From Lepidodermella squamata (lineage: Eukaryota > Gastrotricha), in NCBI GenBank assembly GCA_047495785.1, contig JBLDXI010000074.1, positions 186,001-250,000 on the forward strand: DNA of 64,000 nucleotides. The letters run 5' to 3'. The first letter of the stretch is position 1, and each line of letters opens with the position of its first letter. This document shows positions 1-11,159 of the stretch, piece after piece. A program made the position numbers and the translations under genes. Below the pieces are notes generated by a model. It was given only the letters and a program-made list of their open reading frames with translations, searched no databases and was not told the origin of the DNA.

Positions 1-1044
1 AATCAGTAGGGAAATAATCAAGGCATGAATAGAAGCTAGCAACTTCGCGCTGTGATTCCTAACTTTAGGAACCCAGTTGATCTCAACTTTTCGTCCGTTA
101 AGCGGTTGCATTTCTTTGCGATACAGATTGACGAGAGGCCGGTTGTCGACGTCCTTCATCTTGCCGTTGCGAAACTGGTTCAGCTGACTAACAGGCATTC
201 GAATCACTCGTCGATATACCGTCCACCAAATGTTCTCCCCACAGGCTGGTCCAGTAAGAGCCCCAAAGTATCTGTAGTAGACAGCGTCCTTGTTCTCCAA
301 AACGCCCGGTGGGATCAGATTTTTCATGTTAAGACATACATTTTCAACCCGGCTATTTGGCTCAATGAGTTGCGGCAGTAGATCAACTATTGGCTTGTAG
401 TCAGTTTCATTCATTTGATGCGTTTCATCATCAGGAACGGCTACAAAGTGAAACATGAGGTTGCTCAATCCGTCAGGCGCTGCCAACGCCTCGTCGTAGG
501 TCTTGTACTTCGTGTTGTAGTGGACAAAATGAACTTCCATCTGAGCTGGCCTGTAATCAACCAAATGTTCCGCGCCATATGATGTGCCATCCTCCGCGCC
601 CCAATGGAGATGGAAATTTATCAAGACATACGTTGCGTCGTTCATATGGTTGGCTTGATAAATGCGTGGCAGGCGCGTTATGTCAGGATTCGTATTGTAA
701 TCGATGTGGTTATATACAACAAAGTGGCCGTTGTTTGACAGATTGCCGCAGAATACTTGATCATAGCTAAGAATTTGCAGAGGGTTGTCAATCAAAGCTT
801 GCGATGGTTCGGCTAATTCCAAGTTGAGCTCGACAGGTGACTGCTGCTTTCCTGACCCGCAAATGGGAGACGCTTCGGGCCATTTGTCCTGATCTTCAAA
901 ATTTTTACAATGGAATTCTTTCTTTTATAGCTCAGAAACTTGCTAAAAAAACATACCGTAGTAGTTCCATACAAGTTGGCTGCTTGACAGCTTTATTGTA
1001 AGGAGAAGAACAACAACAATTTGTTGGCAATTAAGCGAAGCCAT
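1..1044 (-). CDS. Alpha-class carbonic anhydrase, secreted or membrane-anchored, 3' end beyond window
   Basis: Catalyses hydration of CO2 to bicarbonate. Two exons are visible: 1044-957 and 893-1, separated by a 63-bp GT-AG intron (956-894) that I placed from the family alignment. Exon 1 encodes an N-terminal signal peptide (MASLNCQQIVVVLLLTIKLS) leading into the usual WNYYG start of the domain. Exon 2 has the family signature CGSGKQQSPVEL, the zinc ligands in FHLHWG (two His) and in MEVHFVH (third His), the AEH motif, and YFGALTGPACGENIWWTV near the active-site floor. All three zinc ligands are present, so it is predicted active. The last visible residues (SAKLLASIHALIISLLI) are hydrophobic, fitting a GPI signal or membrane anchor, but the stop lies outside the window. 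A triple GATA motif sits about 67 bp upstream. Confidence 0.9.
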
Positions 1045-1110
1045 TTTAGGGAAGTAATTAACGTTATAGGATGAGAGTGGTGTGTTAAAGAAATTGACTT
1101 CCCAGCGCGA

Positions 1111-1124
1111 GATAAGATAAGATA
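1111..1124. promoter_or_regulatory. Triple overlapping GATA motif upstream of the carbonic anhydrase gene
   Basis: The + strand reads GATAAGATAAGATA, three GATA cores at 5-bp spacing, about 67 bp upstream of the minus-strand start codon at 1044. GATA factors drive gut genes in many invertebrates. The link to this gene is inferred from position. Confidence 0.45.
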
Positions 1125-1335
1125 CGGTAATGGAGAGACCGTTCAGTTGAGTCCATGATAATTGCTCATCCGCAGCAGTCATGTGACTTGTCGTCGGTCT
1201 CATGTCAGAAGTAAAGGGCGTGATCGAGAAATGGTATCTTGAAAAAAGGCGGTTCCTTATGCATATAAGCACCGCCCTGAATTTAGAGGTCTGCTCTGGG
1301 TGTTGCGTGCTACAATACCTAGCCGTGGTTATCAA

Positions 1336-2390
1336 AATATGAATGAAACCAAAATCAATGCTGATTTCCTTAATGCTGATGACTAAAAACAGCAGATTTC
1401 TTCCCGCCCGGTTATATAAAATAGCATTTGGATGCTAAAAGACTCGGCCTTTATTAAATTATTTTTATTGGGTCGATCGGTGGGATATTATTTGCACCAC
1501 GAAAAATGAGGTTCCAGCATTAAATTTAAACGTCCTGGTAATACATTTTTCGGATTCTTTGCGATTTCGGCGTTTTCGATTTTTGATCGATACTGACGAT
1601 CTCCCTGAACTTACGTTTTTTATTTTAGCTACCTGGCGCCGTCAGCTTTTTGGAAAAATTCCGTTAGAAAAATTATCAAATCTGAAAAATCACTGATTTG
1701 TAAAATCAATACTTGGAATCGATATCGGCTCTGCAGGCTGAAGTATAACTCGTAAACTGACCGCTCATAGCGCAAAATACGCGTACTAATAGGAAGATCC
1801 ATCGGTTAGATAAAAAATTGAGTTCCAGAGAAGACATGAAGCTCGAAAAAGCATAGGTATGCATAGGGAAATCTAGTGCTAGAGTCTCGAATTTTGTGCT
1901 GGAACCCTGAATTTAGGGTGCGCACGCCCATATTTTTGTTTTCTTCCTAATTCAACGGAAATTGAGGGTGAAATGGCAATTATAAATCCTTGAATCCATG
2001 GTAAAAATGAACAAGGTCTGAAAGCGACAGCTACTCAGCCTGCAACATTTTCTCGTTCCGTTCGAAGCTGGGGCTGCTCCCGCGACTTACTTGAACCTAT
2101 TGATTCATATTTTAAAATTTATTCTTGAGATTCACGAGCAGCGGTGACAAAACATTATTATTGGTTGCTTGAATAAATTTCCCCTCGAAAAAATGAGAAG
2201 AATAATATTTTTAGAATTATTCGTCGCAACAATTTTTTATGAGGAACTTCAAACACGCGTCAATTTGAAGCGGTTCCAAGATTTTTTCGCGTCACAAGGT
2301 ATTTGCGTCGACCGTGATGTAAAAGCACGAGCCAATATGGGTCTGTGTTTGTGGACCTGAATCGCGTGGCGCTATTGACGCAGCATGGCC
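1336..2390. other. Intergenic, no gene seen
   Basis: AT-rich spacer between the divergent carbonic anhydrase and heat-shock genes. No coding stretch, RNA gene or repeat could be supported. The right end is the heat-shock promoter. Confidence 0.5.
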
Positions 2391-2396
2391 TATAAA
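2391..2396 (+). promoter_or_regulatory. TATA box of the small heat-shock gene
   Basis: TATAAA in the context GGCCTATAAATTGC, 106 bp before the start codon at 2502. No splice acceptor lies between it and the ATG, unlike at the UBL genes. Confidence 0.6.
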
Positions 2397-2501
2397 TTGC
2401 AATTTATTTTCTCGATTTAATCATCATCACCTGCTTTTGCAATTTAAAGCTCATCTCAATCTTATTCTCGCTTTCATTTTCGATCATCTTCAAACTCTAA
2501 A

Positions 2502-3812
2502 ATGGCCTGCTCGTACAACTTCCAACCGACCCTGTCGACCGTCGCTCCCTCGATCGCCGGCTACTCGAGCCCGATCAACGTCGAGAGCCTGCTCCGCAGC
2601 AAGGCCGGCATCTACTCGCCGTCGTCTGTTGAGCGCAGCCTCATCAACGCCGCCGTCCCGACCCCGTTCGCCGCTGCTGCTGGCATCCACAACACCTTCG
2701 CCTCGCCGATCGAGTGCGGAGCCGAGACCGGCCGCGTTTTCGGTGCCGAGTGCGGTGCCCAGCTGGCCGCCATCGTCGCCGCCCGCCTCAACACCTTCGT
2801 CGGCCAGGAGGTGGCCGTCCGCATCGGCGCCCAGTGGGGAGCCGAGATGTGCGCCAAGCTGGGTGCCGAGCTCGCCGTCAAGCTCGCCAACGGCTGGCCG
2901 GTTGAGCAGTGCGCCCGCTGGTGCTACACCTTCGGAGCCGAGCATGGTGCTGAACTGGGTGCCATCATCGCCCAGCGCCTGGGTGCCATCTTCACCGCCG
3001 AGTTCGCCGCCCGCATCGGCGCCGAGCTCTTCGCCGACGTCTGCGCCAAGCAGTGCTACGTCATCGCCGCCCGCGTCGCCGAGTCGCGCTTCGGTGGTGC
3101 CTCCAACACCTGGAACGCCGCCCGCCTCGCCAACAACTGGACCGGCTCGTTCGAGCGCTTCGGTGGCATCAACTACCCGACCACCTTCGGCCCCTTCGGT
3201 GCCAACACCTGGGCCAATGGCAACAACACCTGGTCGGCTGACAACAAGCTGTACAACGTCGCCTTCCGCCCGTCCTCCGAGGTCGAGCTCTACACCCTGA
3301 CCCACCCGATCCGCATGATCGACGTCGAGGGCAACCGCCAGCTGTACCTGTGCTTCGAGCTCAAGGGCTTCAAGCCTGAGGAAGTCACCGTCACCCTGAA
3401 CAAGGCCGAGCGCGCCGTCGTCGTCGAGGCTGCCCACGAGGCCAAGGACGGCAAGGAGCACACCGTCGCCCGCAAGTACTCGCGCAAGTTCGTCCTGCCC
3501 GAGGTATAATAAATCATTTCCCACCTAATCTCAAACTTTAACGAATCATATTTTTAATAGACCCTTGCCAAGATCGACCTGACCAAGGTTGAGCTCAAGT
3601 CGTGCCTGACCCAGGAGGGCTACCTCGTCGTCGAGTGCCAGCTGCCGAAGATGACCACCGAGGAGATCGCCAAGTGCCCGACCATGTCCGAGCTGTACAA
3701 CAAGCTGCCGGCCTTCGGTGGCTTCAACGGCGCCGTCCAGGCCTTCGGCGGCATCAACGGTGTCAACTGCCACGTCAACGCCGTCAAGCCCGTCACCGTC
3801 AAGACCGCCTAA
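2502..3812 (+). CDS. Small heat-shock protein (alpha-crystallin domain) with an Ala/Gly/Glu-rich duplicated N-terminal region
   Basis: Exons 2502-3503 and 3561-3812 with a 57-bp intron give 417 residues. The alpha-crystallin domain spans about residues 262-368: FELKGFKPEEVTVTLNK, then RKYSRKFVLPEV across the splice, and the LKSCLTQEGYLVVECQLPK block that corresponds to the family's SxLxxDGxLxVxxP strand. The family makes ATP-independent chaperones that hold unfolding proteins. The protein is about twice the usual length. Residues about 80-183 hold two copies of a roughly 40-residue helical block (FGAEC..CAK at 80-119, FGAEH..CAK at 144-183) separated by about 24 residues, followed by an Asn/Gly/Trp-rich linker. 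No clear C-terminal IxI motif is present, although PVTV near the end may replace it. The GC-rich, strongly biased codon use contrasts with all neighbours and suggests high expression. The start is the ATG downstream of the TATA box. Confidence 0.88.
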
Positions 3813-5217
3813 ATGAAAGCCGATATTCAAAGAGAAGATGAGCAATGTTTAAAGAACTCAGCTTGAGAAAAATTGTGATAACCATTCGATGTGATAATCT
3901 TGTGTGATTTTCAGTTTTTCCCAAGACAGTAAAACAAGAGATGTTGCCTATTCATTCTTGCGCTTCTTATGAGTTATCCGAGACTTCAGTTTCAGTTGAT
4001 ATAATATGGCTACCGGGCAAAGGTTCGCCTCCACGCAAAGCAACACTTTTTTGCACCAATCGTCAATAATTTTTCCTTATAAAAAAAATCTGTAGTTATG
4101 CAAATACTCAATATCGCACAATTTCGCCTGATTCCAAAATGGGGCTTTCGAATTTTTTAAGAAATAATTAAGATCATACTTCTTGGGATCATTACTTTAT
4201 TAAGTTTTGCCCCAACGTCAGCCTCATCTGACGACAAACCCAGACCGCGATGACGAGACGTGGTGACTGGCCCTGAGCGCGAACTTGGCCCTACGTGACC
4301 GGCTTTAGCCGATCTTGTCGGCCGTTGATGAACATTCCGGGCTGGTGGCTCTTTAATTAGGGCCACTTTCGGAGGGGTCAGTCGCTTTCAGAGCGGCTTT
4401 TAAAGAAGAAAAAACAAATTGCTGGCTTGATCTTTGATTTCCTATATTCCTTACATTTACTGGATTTACTTCAACGTTCAAGCCTCTGGAAATTTAGGCT
4501 AGATTTTCGAGGATTTCCAATGGGACTAGGGGTTTTCTCTGCTTTTCTCCCTGGCTCACCTGGCAAACACTGCGCAAGGCTTAAGTTTTAATGTTCGGGC
4601 ATCTTACCATGAATTTTGTTGCATTTTTTATGGCGTCAAAATTCGAAATTTGCTGCTCAGCCGCATGGAAGTGTTCTTTAAAAAGATCTAAAAAGTTGCT
4701 CAACTGTGGAATTTCTTTGAATGGAGAAAAAGATATGTAGCTGATTGAACTTGATTGCTGCTAACATATTTTTCTCCAAATCCCATTTAGATCATAACTG
4801 AGAGAGCAATTAATTATAGCGCAGCAAAGACAACGAATTCGAAGCTAACGAACTGCTTTTTGGATATCCCAAGCTATTAACCAGCTATATATCGAATCAG
4901 ATCAGCTTTATTGTCATCTCGGTTTGATACCATTGGCTTTGATTCAGATGTAATGCTGGAGGTTGAAGCTTGGAACGAAATTCCTTTAGTATCTTTTGCT
5001 GGGTTTCCGTTGCAGCTTGATCGTTAAAGGTACAATGCCGTCAAATGATAAAAGGGGTTTCGCTCAATAATATAAACTAGCGACAGCTGTTGCTAAGAAC
5101 TGGCTCTATGATCGACTTGTGGTGATGAGCCCGACGTCAGCACAGAAAACATTGCAATTCATGTCAATAACGCCGCGAGCTGCTTCGTGATATGGCTCAC
5201 CTATCTCAAAAGGTTCA
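3813..5217. other. Intergenic; possible old mobile-element remnant at 4190-4370
   Basis: No gene is supported. Positions about 4190-4370 are distinctly more GC-rich than the flanks and on the minus strand keep a 69-codon open frame ending near an AATAAA-like tail. This could be the 3' end of a degraded LINE, but no protein motif is visible. Confidence 0.3.
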
Positions 5218-5447
5218 AGTATGGACAATATTCTTTTGCCTCACATTATTTTACTTACTCGATAACCATGACGAATTTTTAGAAGCGGTTTTATCGCCAA
5301 TTTTTCGCTCGAATCTGATTCTAACGAAAATTTTAGGAAAGTCTACCGCACCTTAGATCCATCGAATGCTGAAAACCGCTTCTAAAAATTCCTCATGGTT
5401 ATGGAGTAAATGAAATAATGCGAGGCAAAAGAATATTGTCCGCACTT
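5218..5447. repeat. Foldback (inverted-repeat) element upstream of the first UBL gene
   Basis: Positions 5218-5292 and 5371-5447 are inverted copies about 75 nt long (roughly 85-90% identical by eye), separated by about 78 nt. Shared blocks include GACAATATTCTTTTGCCTC and GAATTTTTAGAAGCGGTTTT. It ends only 50 bp before the UBL start codon at 5497, so it probably lies in that gene's promoter or 5' UTR. It resembles a small MITE; no clear target duplication was found. Confidence 0.65.
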
Positions 5448-5496
5448 AAACTGTTTTCAACGTTGAAATTAGCTTTCCTACTTCAAATTAAGCAAA

Positions 5497-7185
5497 ATGA
5501 GTAGCCTGGAAATGTATCCTGCTTTCTACGGTAACTTCGACATCACGCATCGACTGATCACAGTCAAATCCTTGGCCAGCTGGGGGCTTTTTCCGAGGAA
5601 CTTCATACACGTGTATTACAAAGACACAGAACTTCTGGATATGAACCAGCGGCTTTGCGACATCGAATTCGTAAAAGACAGCAAGAATGTAGATGCTGAT
5701 TTACGAGAACATTTGAAAATTTCAACCGACATCGTGCTACTGGCTATACTGCCGAATCTTGGATTCGATTTGACCGATTTCAATATGCCTGCATCTACTT
5801 CAATCAGGGATTTAAAGTTGAAAATGGCGAAAAAACTGAACATTCACCCCGAAAACCGTTTGTGTCTATATGAAGGTGATGAATTCTTCAACAGACTCGA
5901 TGACAACCGCACGTTATTCTCCTACAAAAGCAAGGATAACAAGCTCAGCATTTCTGTGAAAATTTTCGAGCCGGACTTTTTCGAAATTTTCATCAAGATG
6001 CCTTCGAAGAAGCTACTACCAATGATGGTACACCGGACAGATTTTATCGCGAATGTTAAGGAACGAATCTATGACCATATTGGAATTCCTTCGCGTGAAG
6101 TGTTCGGAAGGATCAACTTGGAAATGAGAAGCGGAGAAGTCATCATGAAGGACAAGGACTTTTTATTTCAGTATAATATTGAACCTTTTATTGTGATAAC
6201 TTGTTCAATCGAAAAGCACGACCCGGTTGAAATTCAATACCTCCATCCTGGATTTCTTAAAAGATTCGTAATTCCGGACCTGCAACTTTCGGTGACAATT
6301 GGTGATCTACGAAGCAGAATAGCGGGATCTTTAACTCTGCCAGAAAAGACATTTCGCTTACATCTTGGTTCTCCAAATGGGAAATGGTTGAACGAAGACG
6401 AAGCTTGTACTTTGCTTGAATGCGGAATTTACAAACAATCTAGTCATATTATTGTCAATACCAACTGGGCTTTTATCATTTCGAGTCAAGACTTCGGCGA
6501 ATTTCTCATTCAACCCTCTGGCATCAAGCTCACGGTCGCTCGATTGAAGGCGGAAATCCAGCAACTAAAAGGCGTCACCGCCCGTAGTCAATCGCTGTTC
6601 TTCCAGGGCAAATCAATTGACTTGTCATCTGAGACTTCGGATGATTTGGCTGGAATAAGTCGACTGTCGACGATCGAATTGAAATTGAAGAAAACGGCCG
6701 CACAAAAACCGGTGAAAATTACGACTCGAGTCTGCCGAAAAATCGCTAAGGTCCAGGTTAGCAGCACGGCATATGATGAAGAAATTAAAAAAGGAATTTC
6801 GAAATATTGTCCCGATGTCGATAAGTTTAGCTGCTACCACTTCGGGACTAATTACCTTATTTTTTCGGCAGTGGAATCGCGTTTGACTCACAATGTCCAA
6901 ATCATGCTTGGGCCGAAACGAGCCGATCCTAAATCAAAGGATTCTGGTGATTATCGAATTCACGTTAAAACGATCACGCAGAAAAATTTCACGCTTTTCG
7001 TTGATGCTGACGAGCTGATTTTTGCTGTCAAGCAGAAAATTTGCGACGTTAACGATGTTCCACCTGAATATCAGAGGTTGACTATTGCGGGCGGTACGTA
7101 TCTATCATCGAATAAAAAGGTGGCTGATTATCCCATCGAGAACAAAAGCTGCGTGTATATGATCATGGTAGCTCGCGGATGCTAA
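5497..7185 (+). CDS. Tandem ubiquitin-like (poly-UBL) protein, copy A
   Basis: Single-exon gene of 562 residues made of about seven consecutive beta-grasp units: roughly 10-75, 78-160, 163-240, 242-322, 324-402, 405-475 and 481-562. The last unit aligns with ubiquitin (YRIHVKTITQKNFTLFV against MQIFVKTLTGKTITLEV) with one extra residue near position 50. It ends in ARGC-stop instead of RLRGG. The lysine equivalent to ubiquitin K48 is Gly. No internal Gly-Gly is seen at domain borders, so it should not be cut into monomers. It belongs to the same subfamily as copies L, M and N, sharing the N-terminal ITVKSL and LLDxNQRLCDI blocks. This copy has no clear splice acceptor close to the ATG. A polyadenylation signal AATAAA lies at 7267. 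Its cellular role is unknown. Confidence 0.8.
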   Translation: MSSLEMYPAFYGNFDITHRLITVKSLASWGLFPRNFIHVYYKDTELLDMNQRLCDIEFVKDSKNVDADLREHLKISTDIVLLAILPNLGFDLTDFNMPASTSIRDLKLKMAKKLNIHPENRLCLYEGDEFFNRLDDNRTLFSYKSKDNKLSISVKIFEPDFFEIFIKMPSKKLLPMMVHRTDFIANVKERIYDHIGIPSREVFGRINLEMRSGEVIMKDKDFLFQYNIEPFIVITCSIEKHDPVEIQYLHPGFLKRFVIPDLQLSVTIGDLRSRIAGSLTLPEKTFRLHLGSPNGKWLNEDEACTLLECGIYKQSSHIIVNTNWAFIISSQDFGEFLIQPSGIKLTVARLKAEIQQLKGVTARSQSLFFQGKSIDLSSETSDDLAGISRLSTIELKLKKTAAQKPVKITTRVCRKIAKVQVSSTAYDEEIKKGISKYCPDVDKFSCYHFGTNYLIFSAVESRLTHNVQIMLGPKRADPKSKDSGDYRIHVKTITQKNFTLFVDADELIFAVKQKICDVNDVPPEYQRLTIAGGTYLSSNKKVADYPIENKSCVYMIMVARGC

Positions 7186-8031
7186 GTTGTGGCTCCTTTG
7201 CTACGATGCTGAACCACGGAACGATTTAGGCGGACAATTTTGATCTTAACCTGATTTTTTTGGCTAAATAAACTAAAAATTGCAATAGTGCTTGATTTTT
7301 CATGATCCTAGATGATTTTTCGCAGAAAAAAGTCATTTGGTAGTCATCATCTATCGGCATTTAGGTTACAACAAGACGTTTTTCAATGATCGGCCGATTG
7401 CGAATAAAATTACGTTGTGCGTCGTGACCTCGGCGCGGCGGTGAGGGTGTAATAAAGCCGATCGCGCACAAGCACGTTGTATGGAAAAATAACTAGCTCT
7501 AGTGTGCAACGAGAACTAAACATTTCAGAGCTGCAATTATTATTTTACCGAGTGATTCCTGTTTACGGGACAAGACTTGGGATTTTTCACCGCCAGTTAT
7601 TTTAACCCTTTAATCGTTGGTATGCCAGGTGCCAGGTTATTTTACTGAAGTCGAACTCGCCTTATTCGCCGATACTTAATTTGTCGTCTCTCTGAGTACG
7701 ATCGTGGTTTACTCATGCGAATCCGTAGATAATGCGAATAGTTCTTTCAACTTGTTTAACTTTTACTTTAATTTTTAATATTTTTACGCCGTGAACGCAG
7801 GCCGTCAACGACGTCAAGGTCATTTGCCACGCGAAATTTAATTTTCTGGAAAAATTTAAACGATTTGCCACCATTCAATCCTCGAATTACCACGAGATTG
7901 CATCTGAGGCATCTGGTGTCTGAGCGAATAATGACATTTTGACGAATTCAGCGAAAATCACCAGCACGGTTCGACTAGGACTGCCGTAAAAGAGATATTT
8001 TTTCATCTTTAGGCGAGACAGGCTAGTGAAA
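7186..8031. other. Intergenic, no gene seen
   Basis: It holds the 3' UTR of copy A (AATAAA at 7267) and AT-rich spacer. A pyrimidine-rich splice acceptor (ATCTTTAG) lies at about 8012, just before the UBL relic. Confidence 0.5.
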
Positions 8032-8110
8032 ATGGTTACCGAATTCGGTTATTGCCCTCAAGCGCGAGAATTAGGGTTTAACTCGGCCTAAAATGGCACC
8101 CGGATGCCAA
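8032..8110 (+). pseudogene. Relic of a UBL gene 5' end
   Basis: An ATG at 8032 opens MVTEFGYCPQARELGFNSA and then a stop. This matches the N-terminus of copies C, D and E (EFGYCPPARR in D), and the following AAAATGG resembles copy C. The upstream acceptor-like tract TTTTTTCATCTTTAG is kept. No further homologous sequence follows before copy B, so only the first exon edge survives. Confidence 0.6.
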
Positions 8111-8291
8111 AGGTTCATATAATTCAGGCTATTCTTAAGGCCTTCTTATTTTTTGAGGGCTTCGAGGTTCAATAATTCGTGGAAATTTAGTTCAGCTATT
8201 TATAACAAGGCTCATACCCAATAAAATTCAATAAAGATGAAGTTGTTGTAATTAAATTTTAATATTTTTCATCATAGAAAAGTTGAGCTTC

Positions 8292-9943
8292 ATGAAAATC
8301 ATTGTTGAGTTCGGCATCTGCCCAGCCAAGGGGAACATCCGCCCGCTCGAGATAGAAAACTTCAATGAAAATAACAACTTATCCTTTCTTCGGTCATTAA
8401 TCGAATACGAGCGTGGAATCCCGATACAGCTGCAAAAGCTTTCATTTGAAGGCGAAACCTTGGAATCATGGCAAATCATCCGCTCTCTCCGAAAAAGTTC
8501 TGGAGAACCGATTCATTTCCACTGCGACGTCTTGATGACGTTTCTCGTGACCGCTGCTTGCGAAAATGTGAATTTATCTGATTTCGAAATTTCAACCTCG
8601 GCCACAGTTCAAGACCTTGAGGAATTGATCAAGAACAATTTGCCTCAGCCTGTTCGTGAGATTCAGCTCTTTCGCCAAGCAGATTTTTTCGAAGAACTTG
8701 TCAGCCATCGATCGATTGGTTGCTATGTAAATAGCCAAAATATGCTTCGGGTATCAGCGAAAATTTTCATCAGCAAAGACTACGTCAAAATTTTCATCGC
8801 TCTGCCGTCTGGAAAATTGATCCCGATGGTCGTCCATCCAACTGATTCCGTCGAAATGCTGAAAAATCGTATTCGAGACTATCTTGGTCTTCCGATTCGG
8901 TTTAAATTCGCCTTGAAAAATGGTTCGAAAATTCTGAAATCCAAAGATTTTCTCTGCTCAATCAGATTGAAGCCATTGCAAACGCTGAGAGTTATCATAG
9001 GCATTTCGACCATTTCTGCGTACCTCTGCCGAATTCAAGGAAGACTAAGCATATCAGCATTGGATTTTCGAAGACCATCGGTGATTTGAAGCGAAATATC
9101 AGTACAGCTACTTCTCTGCCATTCGGTTCATTCCGCCTTGTTCGTAAATTTCCGGTTGAAAAATGGCTGGATGATGATAACTTGAAGATTTTCGAAACTG
9201 GAGTTGACGGAAGCTTGGAAATTCGCGAAAATAACGCTCTCGTAATTACAAGCCGTGAATTTGACGATTTTTTCATCGAAACTGACGAAATTCCGCTAAC
9301 TGTTGGCGGTTTGAAAGAAAAAATCGAGAAAATCACAAAAATTTCGCCGCATCTTCAAAGTTTATTTTTCAATGAACAACGGCTGGATGATTTGGCCGAA
9401 GTCATTTCGATTCCGTTCATGTCAAAAATCGACTTGAGAATTAGCGGCCAACAATCAGTGAAAGTTACCGCCGATGTATTTCGTTTGGTAGCGAAAACTA
9501 GTTTATCGAAATCTTCAAATGCGAGGGAAGTGAAAGAAGTCATGAAACATTACCTGAAAAATTCCGATGCTCACTTATGCTGCTTTCATGGGCAAATTTT
9601 TAGCGACGATGAGCCTATTTTCAATGAAGATTTGATTGGTAAAATCAAGTTGCATGATGAAATTAGATTGCGAACCAGCCCGCCGCCTGGTTTTCCGTTC
9701 GATGAAGGCGACTTTCAAGTTCATATAAGAATGCTGACTGGTCAAACAAAGACTTTTCTCGTTGATCCAGCCGAGACGATTCTATCGTTGAAACAAAAAA
9801 TCGAGTTTTATTGTGGCATGGCAGTGGAGCACCAACGTCTTTCGTCAGCTTCACGGCTGTTGCTAGACGAACAATCGATCGCGAGCAGCAAAATTGAGAA
9901 TCAAAGCTACCTTGATCTGAATGGTAGATTAAGAGGTTGCTGA
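8292..9943 (+). pseudogene. Tandem UBL gene, copy B, one frameshift
   Basis: The first frame runs from the ATG at 8292 (MKIIVEFGICPAKG) through UBL units 1-3. A net one-base shift near 8995-9003 moves the homology into the frame that continues through units 4-7 to the stop at 9943. Compared with copies C and D, the join loses about five residues between LKPLQTLRVII and PLPNSRKT. The end is RLRGC. The K48 region is lost (SASRLLLDEQ). The acceptor TTTTTCATCATAG precedes the ATG. A single sequencing error could mimic the break. The unrelated local sequence at the join argues for true decay. Confidence 0.7.
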
Positions 9944-11159
9944 ATCTCTACTACACTGACTACTGGAACTATGACAGGATAATGAAAAGGAAATGTTGAT
10001 AATCTCGTGTTTTTTGCGTATAAATTGCGGCTGTTATTTACCTCTTACGAAGCTTGATTTTGAATATTAATCGAACGGCAGCTTTTTTAGTGACGATTTT
10101 CTGAGAAAAATGAGAATTTGCTATTTTCTGCATCGAGACTTCTTTTCGCCTCAAAAATGAGTATAGTTTTGCTAAAGATTCACTATTATGCTTTATATTA
10201 CTACTATTGTCAAGCACCTATGTCAATTGCAACCACTGGAATAAATCAAATCAAAGGGAAACAATTTTTATGAAAATGAAATTATATTCTTAATTTTTTG
10301 TAGGGTTATTAAATTGTGACCCAGTCTACGATTTGCTTTGTTCGCACCTCTTTGCGGTTTGATTTATGCGCTCAACTGTGTACCATATTTTTAAGATTCA
10401 CACACCAAAGCCTAGTATTGTTACATAACAATGATCCTCACTGCCCAAGTTTCTCGACCGAAAATTAAGTTAGCCTCCGAAAATGTAAAATTTGGTTTTT
10501 TTTCTTGGTTTTTTTTAGACTTTTGATGTATGGCTTCGTCCAAAATTACCCCTCATTGCGTCGGTTCAATTAACTATTCCATCTTAGCAGCGAGGTAATA
10601 TGACTTGAGCTTCATTTTTCAGTTTTTCGCAGCCGTCCTGGACAGGTCCGTAAAGTTCTTTTCTAAAAATAGGGGATAGGATAGGAACTTTATGTGAAAT
10701 ATAGGTTGGCATCACTTGTAATTTTGTAGAAAATAGAAAAATAGCCTGGAAAACATATTCATTGTGTTCTGCCGATCCATTCTCAATCTATGGAAACACC
10801 AACCCACCTTATACAGCGAGTCCCATAATTTGTGCACTTATTTTTGAATTTGTAATTTTTCTATCCGCGATTTCACCGTAGAAATAGGAAATTCGCCGAA
10901 GAAAACCAGGAAAAGCCTATGTAACTCTTTGGTAATTCGGTATTTCACCTGGTCGGATCGAATTTCGCCGCATTTTTACTCCTGTTGACATATCTCATAA
11001 TTTATTATCATTTTCATACCTAGCATCTAATTCATTTCCTGACGATGAGATAGGATATCTCACTTCATTATAGACTTTGCATTGTTGCGTTGGGACACAC
11101 CTTAGGATGTCTCCAAACTATAAACTTGTCATATTGCCGTTTTATTAGAAAAAACTTGA
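9944..11159. other. Intergenic, no gene seen
   Basis: AT-rich spacer between UBL copies B and C with no supported coding, RNA or repeat feature. It ends with the acceptor-like tract GCCGTTTTATTAG just before copy C. Confidence 0.5.

Noticed and set aside
2190-2300. Heat-shock elements upstream of the small heat-shock gene
   Set aside because: Only loose GAA/TTC arrangements were seen, none with three correctly spaced units.
2490-3524. A 344-codon open frame antisense to the small heat-shock gene
   Set aside because: It is a by-product of GC-rich, codon-biased sequence. The + strand has the alpha-crystallin domain, TATA box and intron.
8290-9943. Programmed ribosomal frameshift in UBL copy B
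   Set aside because: No slippery heptamer or downstream structure is evident, and paralogues are continuous. Decay or a sequence error is simpler.
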